The notes beneath the pieces were generated by a model. It made no database searches, was not told the origin of the DNA, and saw nothing but the letters and a program-made list of their open reading frames with translations. Positions 7,008-9,959 of a DNA stretch of 9,959 bases are shown in pieces; the stretch's first letter is position 1, and each line of letters starts with the position of its first letter. The position numbers and the translations under genes are program-made. The stretch comes from an uncultured Novosphingobium sp. (lineage in GTDB: Bacteria > Pseudomonadota > Alphaproteobacteria > Sphingomonadales > Sphingomonadaceae): contig CAMPIM010000121.1 of NCBI GenBank assembly GCA_946886365.1, positions 1 to 9,959 of the forward strand. The letters are read 5' to 3'.

Positions 7008-7155
7008 GTGATTTGTCCGCCCTGTTCGAGATAGCAGACATATCCTATTTTGCGCTTAACAAATAGTTCACGTACGCGCCGATCGTCACTCATTCCGTCG
7101 CAAATTCAATGAGGTGGTGCAAAAATCCTACGTAGAGGGCGATACCGCCTGCCCC

Positions 7156-8547
7156 TCAGTAAGCATTGCGATGAATCAGGACGTTGAATGTACCGATCAG
7201 GATAGCGATGTCGCGCATCAGGCTCCACCCGTGGAGATATTCCAGGTCAGCCTCTACCCGATTTAGAATGTCTCGGCGCGTCTCGGTAGCGCCACGGAAT
7301 CCGCGGATTTGAGCAAGACCCGTGATGCCCGGCTTTAGTGCGTGGCGATGCCAATATTGGCGGTCGACTTGCCAGAATAGCTGTTCTTCCGCTGTCGAGC
7401 CCAGAGCGTGAGGACGCGGTCCCACTAGGCTCATCTCGCCTAGCAGAACATTGATCAGTTGAGGCAGTTCATCGATGCTGGTTTTGCGGATGAACGCACC
7501 TACTCGAGTGATGCGATCATCATCCCGTCGTGTGGATGAGGCGCCAGCGGCGTCGCATTGTTCAACGCGCATGCTTCGGAACTTCAGAATGTGGAACAGT
7601 CGATTTCCGCGGCCGATACGTTCTTGCTTGAAGAAGATGGGGCCGGGCGAATCGAGCCGGATTGCGATCGCGATCGCAACCAGCAAGGGCGTCAGTGCGA
7701 TCAGCAGCGGTACGGTGATGGCAATATCCAAAAGCCGCTTTTGCGCGCGGTTTGCGAGATTCAGAGGACCGCGCGCCACGACGAGAGTGGAAACGCCGCG
7801 GTAAGTTTGCACAGCCAAGGGCGCCATCGAATCCAGTTCCGGCACGATGATCTCGCCCAGGATATTGCCGCCCTTGAGCATTTGAGCCCAATCCGTCTTG
7901 CGATCGGCAGGACAGGATATGACCACGCGGTCGAAGTCGCGCAGCAAGGTGCCTAGTCTGTGCAACATATAAGGATCGTCGAGGTCTGCCTTGATGCCTG
8001 CACCTTCGGCATCGACAATTACCATGCCGCTGACATCTTCAGGAATCATGCCTCCATCGATGATCATCAGTTGTGCGAATAAATTGTCGCTCAAATGTCT
8101 ACGCACCGTGCGAACGATAACCAGGCGCTGCATAACCAACAGAGTCGCACTGCAAAGAATGCCCGCCGAAATGCCCAGCCGCGAAAGATGACCGGTCGCC
8201 TTCAGCGAGAAAACCGTGAGCAGGAAGATCAGCAGCGTCCCAGCCAGCGCAAGCGATGCATTGCGCAAGCTGGGCGTTAATTGAGTCAGGCAGACGGGAT
8301 TGAATGCCTGATTGTGGAAGGCGACGATGCCGTAGACGATCATGCCCCCGCCAAGTGGTTGCCATAGTCCCGAGAAGAGCAAGGGCACGCCAGCCGCGCG
8401 CAAGCCAAGACCAAAGCCAGTTGCGAGAGCGGCCATGTCCGCTGCCACGAGCAATAGGCACAGCCAAAGCCTTACGTTCCGCTGAACGGCGGATGTTGTA
8501 GGCTGGCGACCGGGAAACCCCTCGATCGCCAGATCGATTTTCGACAT
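7156..8547 (-). CDS. Undecaprenyl-phosphate sugar-1-phosphate transferase (WcaJ/GumD type)
   Basis: A 463-residue polyisoprenyl-phosphate hexose-1-phosphate transferase that starts EPS repeat-unit synthesis on undecaprenyl phosphate at the cytoplasmic membrane. The N-terminal half has about four hydrophobic segments (near 28-48, 60-76, 98-114, 126-144) and a central nucleotide-binding-like soluble domain. The catalytic half starts at AQKRLLDIAITVPLL (268-282), with the membrane-dipping segment, DSPGPIFFKQERIGRG (299-314), KFRSM (322-326), the catalytic DELPQLINVL (359-368), SLVGPRP (373-379), KPGITGLAQI (405-414) and the C-terminal LEYL-WSLMRDIAIL block. Full family length and all motifs are present. 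I chose ATG 8547-8545, six bases after AAAGGG; the TTG two codons earlier is too close to that site. Glucose or galactose is the usual sugar in this family, but specificity is not visible. Confidence 0.95.
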   Translation of the reverse strand: MSKIDLAIEGFPGRQPTTSAVQRNVRLWLCLLLVAADMAALATGFGLGLRAAGVPLLFSGLWQPLGGGMIVYGIVAFHNQAFNPVCLTQLTPSLRNASLALAGTLLIFLLTVFSLKATGHLSRLGISAGILCSATLLVMQRLVIVRTVRRHLSDNLFAQLMIIDGGMIPEDVSGMVIVDAEGAGIKADLDDPYMLHRLGTLLRDFDRVVISCPADRKTDWAQMLKGGNILGEIIVPELDSMAPLAVQTYRGVSTLVVARGPLNLANRAQKRLLDIAITVPLLIALTPLLVAIAIAIRLDSPGPIFFKQERIGRGNRLFHILKFRSMRVEQCDAAGASSTRRDDDRITRVGAFIRKTSIDELPQLINVLLGEMSLVGPRPHALGSTAEEQLFWQVDRQYWHRHALKPGITGLAQIRGFRGATETRRDILNRVEADLEYLHGWSLMRDIAILIGTFNVLIHRNAY

Positions 8548-8548
8548 C

Positions 8549-8559
8549 TGCAACCCTTT
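8549..8559 (-). promoter_or_regulatory. Ribosome-binding site deciding the transferase start
   Basis: Minus-strand AAAGGGTTGCA sits directly before GATG. AAGGG is six bases from the ATG at 8547, which is good spacing, and immediately abuts the alternative TTG at 8553, which is poor spacing. This favours the ATG. Confidence 0.6.
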
Positions 8560-8582
8560 TCGTGTCCTGACGTCAACTACGC

Positions 8583-8600
8583 TTCATCCTGAAGGACGAA
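8583..8600. promoter_or_regulatory. 18-base imperfect palindrome / possible 5' UTR hairpin
   Basis: TTCATCCTGAAGGACGAA pairs with itself over about seven base pairs, with one wobble/mismatch and a short loop. It lies 36-53 bases upstream of the transferase start codon, where it could be an operator or a leader hairpin in the transferase mRNA. No T-run follows it on either strand, so it is not a terminator. Confidence 0.4.
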
Positions 8601-8629
8601 TGTGTGCATCAGGCATCCGCTGCCTTGTG

Positions 8630-8657
8630 ATTATGTTGCGGAGCAGCAGGACATAAT
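8630..8657. promoter_or_regulatory. 28-base dyad ATTATGT-N14-ACATAAT, candidate operator
   Basis: Perfect seven-base inverted repeats flank a 14-base GC-richer spacer. The dyad sits about 83-110 bases upstream of the sugar-transferase start codon. Size and symmetry suit a dimeric transcription factor. The minus-strand CATAAT at its transferase-proximal end could overlap a promoter -10 element. Confidence 0.5.
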
Positions 8658-8837
8658 TGCATCGGGCTGGCAATCATTGCTGGGACGCTCGGATGCTCTT
8701 TTCCGATGATCCGTTAGGATGGGAAGGTACGGCGCCCCACATCTGCGACGACCCGAAATTCAATGGCCGAAATGTGCAAGCGAAAATTTACCGCACTTAC
8801 GAAGCGCTTGTTCGAATCACGCCGTCATTTTCGCGAA

Positions 8838-9068
8838 TCAGGCAACGAACCACCACCCGAGAAGGGCAAGAGTCCCGGCCAGGGCAATCGGTCCCGCCCA
8901 ACGCGATAAAAACTGCACGCTCGCCTCGGCGCTTTCATGGGTGAACAGCCCCGCGCGATGATGAGGTTCTGCGGGGCGGGTCCGAACGGCCGTATCGTGA
9001 CGCGGCCCCGACTGAAGTTCTGCCCCGTCGGAAGTCTCATCCTGAGGTTGAGGTGACAGGTCGATCAT
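8838..9068 (-). CDS. Small tail-anchored membrane protein, LSRWAG family, copy 2
   Basis: A 76-residue protein of unknown function, related to the short gene at 6816-7007. Residues 1-45 are polar, rich in Pro, His, Glu and Arg, and probably disordered. Residues 54-59 are LSRWAG, and residues 58-76 form a single hydrophobic segment ending GWWFVA at the C-terminus. The arginine before the segment predicts N-in, C-out insertion. Aligned C-termini of the two proteins share LSRWAG, a V at the third residue before it, and terminal Trp/aromatic residues, and the coding DNA is visibly similar over the motif. Third codon positions are GC-rich as in neighbouring genes. ATG 9068-9066 is chosen over an in-frame TTG at 9083; the site before it (TTGGGGC) is modest. 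The gene lies upstream of the sugar transferase on the same strand, 290 bases away. Confidence 0.66.
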   Translation of the reverse strand: MIDLSPQPQDETSDGAELQSGPRHDTAVRTRPAEPHHRAGLFTHESAEASVQFLSRWAGPIALAGTLALLGWWFVA

Positions 9069-9342
9069 CTGCAATAGCCCCAATGCGATACGCCCCTCAC
9101 AAATAGAACTTTTGATGTAAAAAAGAAGAGCTTTCTACTCGATTTGTAAATTTTGGTGAGCGAATTCCGCATCATTTTGGGGCGTGCGGCACATTAACTG
9201 AGCAGTTCGAGACTCGCTGTTAAATCATGGCGCGTCCGACATCCAATTTGTCGGATGCGTCGTCCACTTCGGGGGCACGGCAGACCTTGTCGCGCCGTTT
9301 CAATTTCTCGCCCCAGCGCCCAAATCAGCTTTCCACAAAGCA

Positions 9343-9356
9343 TGGCAAGTCTGCCA
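9343..9356. promoter_or_regulatory. 14-base inverted repeat TGGCA-N4-TGCCA
   Basis: Perfect five-base arms, TGGCA and TGCCA, about 130 bases upstream of the response regulator start. The right arm lies in TCTGCCAG, an eight-base word that also occurs in copy A of the direct repeats at 6745-6764; copy B has one change. This may indicate a shared regulator, but the match is short. Confidence 0.3.
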
Positions 9357-9465
9357 GAACGTTTTTCCGCTACGGCGAATTGAACCAAAATGGTGGTTTA
9401 GCCATTGTTAAGAAAAGAAATTTTTCGCACTAGTGGCACGTAGCTGATACTTAAGGGATCGGCGA

Positions 9466-9475
9466 GAAAGAGGAA
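9466..9475 (+). promoter_or_regulatory. Ribosome-binding site deciding the response regulator GTG start
   Basis: GAAAGAGGAA ends 8 bases before the GTG at 9484. This purine-rich site supports GTG as the start, and the resulting protein begins with the family-typical AHILVADDD strand. Confidence 0.65.
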
Positions 9476-9483
9476 CAGGTCAG

Positions 9484-9858
9484 GTGGCGCATATCCTGGT
9501 CGCAGACGATGACGATCTGCTGGGCGAACTGGTTCGGTTCAAGCTTGAAGCGGCAGGTCACGATGTGACAATCAGGCAAGATGGCGCATCTGCGCTGCGG
9601 GAAGCGCGAGGAGGGGAATACGACCTCCTCGTGCTTGATGCCATGATGCCGGTAATGTCCGGTCCCGATGTACTCAGAGCTTTAGCAGAAGAGCGACCTG
9701 GGATGCCGGTTGTCATGCTGACGTCGCGGAAGGCGCAGGCCGACATATTGGCGGCGCTGACCGCGGGCGCTCGTGACTATTTGACGAAACCGTTCATCCC
9801 GGATGAACTTGTCGTGCGGGTAAACGCCATCCTGAAATCTGCGAGGCCCATTCAATGA
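9484..9858 (+). CDS. CheY-like single-domain response regulator
   Basis: A 124-residue receiver domain with no output domain. The acidic pocket DDDD is at residues 8-11, the phospho-acceptor is Asp52 (LVLDAMMP), the switch Thr80 lies in VVMLTS, and Lys102 is in the TKPF motif; all key receiver residues are present. Such proteins receive phosphate from a histidine kinase and act through protein contacts, either as a relay or by regulating a partner. The GTG start has a good ribosome site (9466-9475). The gene is divergent from the EPS cluster, and its TGA overlaps the ATG of the next gene (ATGA, 9855-9858), so the downstream product is a likely functional partner. No histidine kinase lies in the window. 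A link to EPS control is inferred only from proximity. Confidence 0.94.
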   Translation: MAHILVADDDDLLGELVRFKLEAAGHDVTIRQDGASALREARGGEYDLLVLDAMMPVMSGPDVLRALAEERPGMPVVMLTSRKAQADILAALTAGARDYLTKPFIPDELVVRVNAILKSARPIQ

Positions 9859-9959
9859 GCCTGCTCGTTCTAACGATTGCAGCGGCATCCGTCACGCCGG
9901 ATGGTACGATTGTTCCGCAGCGCGCGGAGTTGATCGCACAAGCACGGGCAGCCTTGGCA
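9855..9959 (+). CDS. 5' end of a gene coupled to the response regulator (partial)
   Basis: An ATG overlapping the response regulator stop opens 35 codons that run off the window. The N-terminus MSLLVLTIAAASV is hydrophobic enough for a short signal peptide or membrane anchor, though it has no positive charge. The segment PQRAELIAQARAALA that follows is helical and alanine-rich, as at the start of tetratricopeptide-like or other helical-repeat proteins. I cannot identify the product. The 4-base overlap implies co-expression with the regulator. Confidence 0.7.
   Translation, partial: MSLLVLTIAAASVTPDGTIVPQRAELIAQARAALA

Larger units (their letters stand above)
8548..8837. promoter_or_regulatory. 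Upstream region of the sugar-transferase gene
   Basis: About 290 bases lie between the transferase start and the end of the second small membrane-protein gene, and I see no convincing gene in them. The region contains the ATTATGT-N14-ACATAAT dyad (8630-8657), the 18-base hairpin-forming element (8583-8600), an eight-base palindrome TGACGTCA (8568-8575) and a GCAAT-C-ATTGC dyad near 8670-8680. A CATAAT hexamer on the minus strand inside the large dyad could serve as a -10 element, but no matching -35 is evident at normal spacing. Confidence 0.45.
9069..9483. promoter_or_regulatory. Divergent intergenic region between small membrane-protein gene and response regulator
   Basis: No convincing gene is seen in these 415 bases. 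The part around 9102-9170 is markedly AT-rich compared with the rest of the window, as expected for promoters serving both directions. Symmetric elements include AACTGAGCAGTT (9196-9207), TGGCA-AGTC-TGCCA (9343-9356), AATGG-N8-CCATT (about 9389-9406) and CACTAGTG (9428-9435). A TTGAAC at 9380-9385 with CATTGT 17 bases later is a weak sigma-70-like candidate for the response regulator. Two short frames here (plus 9227-9433, minus 9388-9194) lack ribosome sites and recognisable features. Confidence 0.4.

Noticed and set aside
7121..7149. GGCG-ATAC-CGCC hairpin and an A-run (T-run on the minus strand) downstream of the transferase gene, as a possible terminator
   Set aside because: The stem is only four pairs and the T-run lies about 12 bases from it, so it does not fit an intrinsic terminator.
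8657..8961. Overlapping plus-strand frames (8657-8944, 8719-8961)
   Set aside because: They lack ribosome sites and domain features, and partly oppose the better-supported LSRWAG microprotein gene.
9108..9145. Low-GC hairpin AGAA-N5-TTCT followed by six T on the minus strand, as a terminator
   Set aside because: The stem is very weak and no minus-strand gene lies upstream of it to be terminated. The AT-rich promoter region explains it better.
9194..9433. Short frames on both strands in the region before the response regulator (plus 9227-9433, minus 9388-9194)
   Set aside because: No Shine-Dalgarno, no recognisable motif, odd composition; the minus frame needs a TTG start.
9433..9449. TGGCAC at 9434 as a possible sigma-54 -24 element for the response regulator
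   Set aside because: The required GC at the -12 position with correct spacing is absent (TGATA occurs there).
1..9959. CRISPR arrays, tRNA/rRNA genes, insertion sequences or integrase genes
   Set aside because: None was seen; no repeat-spacer arrays, no transposase motifs and no tRNA-like cloverleaf were recognised.

Overview
The window looks like the core of an exopolysaccharide (EPS) biosynthesis and export locus from a GC-rich alphaproteobacterium. The best guess is a sphingomonad (Sphingomonas, Sphingobium or Novosphingobium group). This rests on gene order, protein character and codon use; no rRNA or other taxonomic marker is present.

Layout. Nearly everything lies on the minus strand and reads right to left. 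A polyprenyl-phosphate hexose-1-phosphate transferase (7156-8547) starts the repeat unit. After a gap holding a small membrane-protein gene come an outer-membrane beta-barrel protein (5342-6592), a periplasmic OPX/Wza-like export protein (4498-5316), an AAA+ ATPase (3080-4501), a GumC/Wzc-like co-polymerase without a kinase domain (1725-3083), a BY-kinase-like protein with destroyed ATP-binding motifs (820-1728), and a WecG/TagA/CpsF glycosyltransferase (23-823). From the export gene to the glycosyltransferase each junction is a 4-base start/stop overlap, so these genes form one translationally coupled operon. A further gene runs off the left edge. At the right end a CheY-like single-domain response regulator (9484-9858, plus strand) reads away from the cluster and overlaps by 4 bases the start of a truncated gene.

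How the genes would work together (inference from families). The transferase loads the first sugar onto undecaprenyl phosphate and the WecG-type enzyme adds a later sugar. The GumC-like protein spans the periplasm and controls chain length or export. The OPX protein and the separate beta-barrel form the exit. The usual ATP-driven tyrosine kinase partner seems catalytically dead, while an intact AAA+ ATPase sits in the same operon.

Most unusual points: (1) two short genes, one on each side of the sugar transferase, encode related tail-anchored membrane proteins sharing an LSRWAG motif; (2) a pseudo-BY-kinase with a GspE/MshE-N-like N-terminal domain; (3) an AAA+ ATPase between the OPX and co-polymerase genes; (4) an 18/20-identical direct repeat and a perfect 7-base dyad in the two regions upstream of the operon genes.
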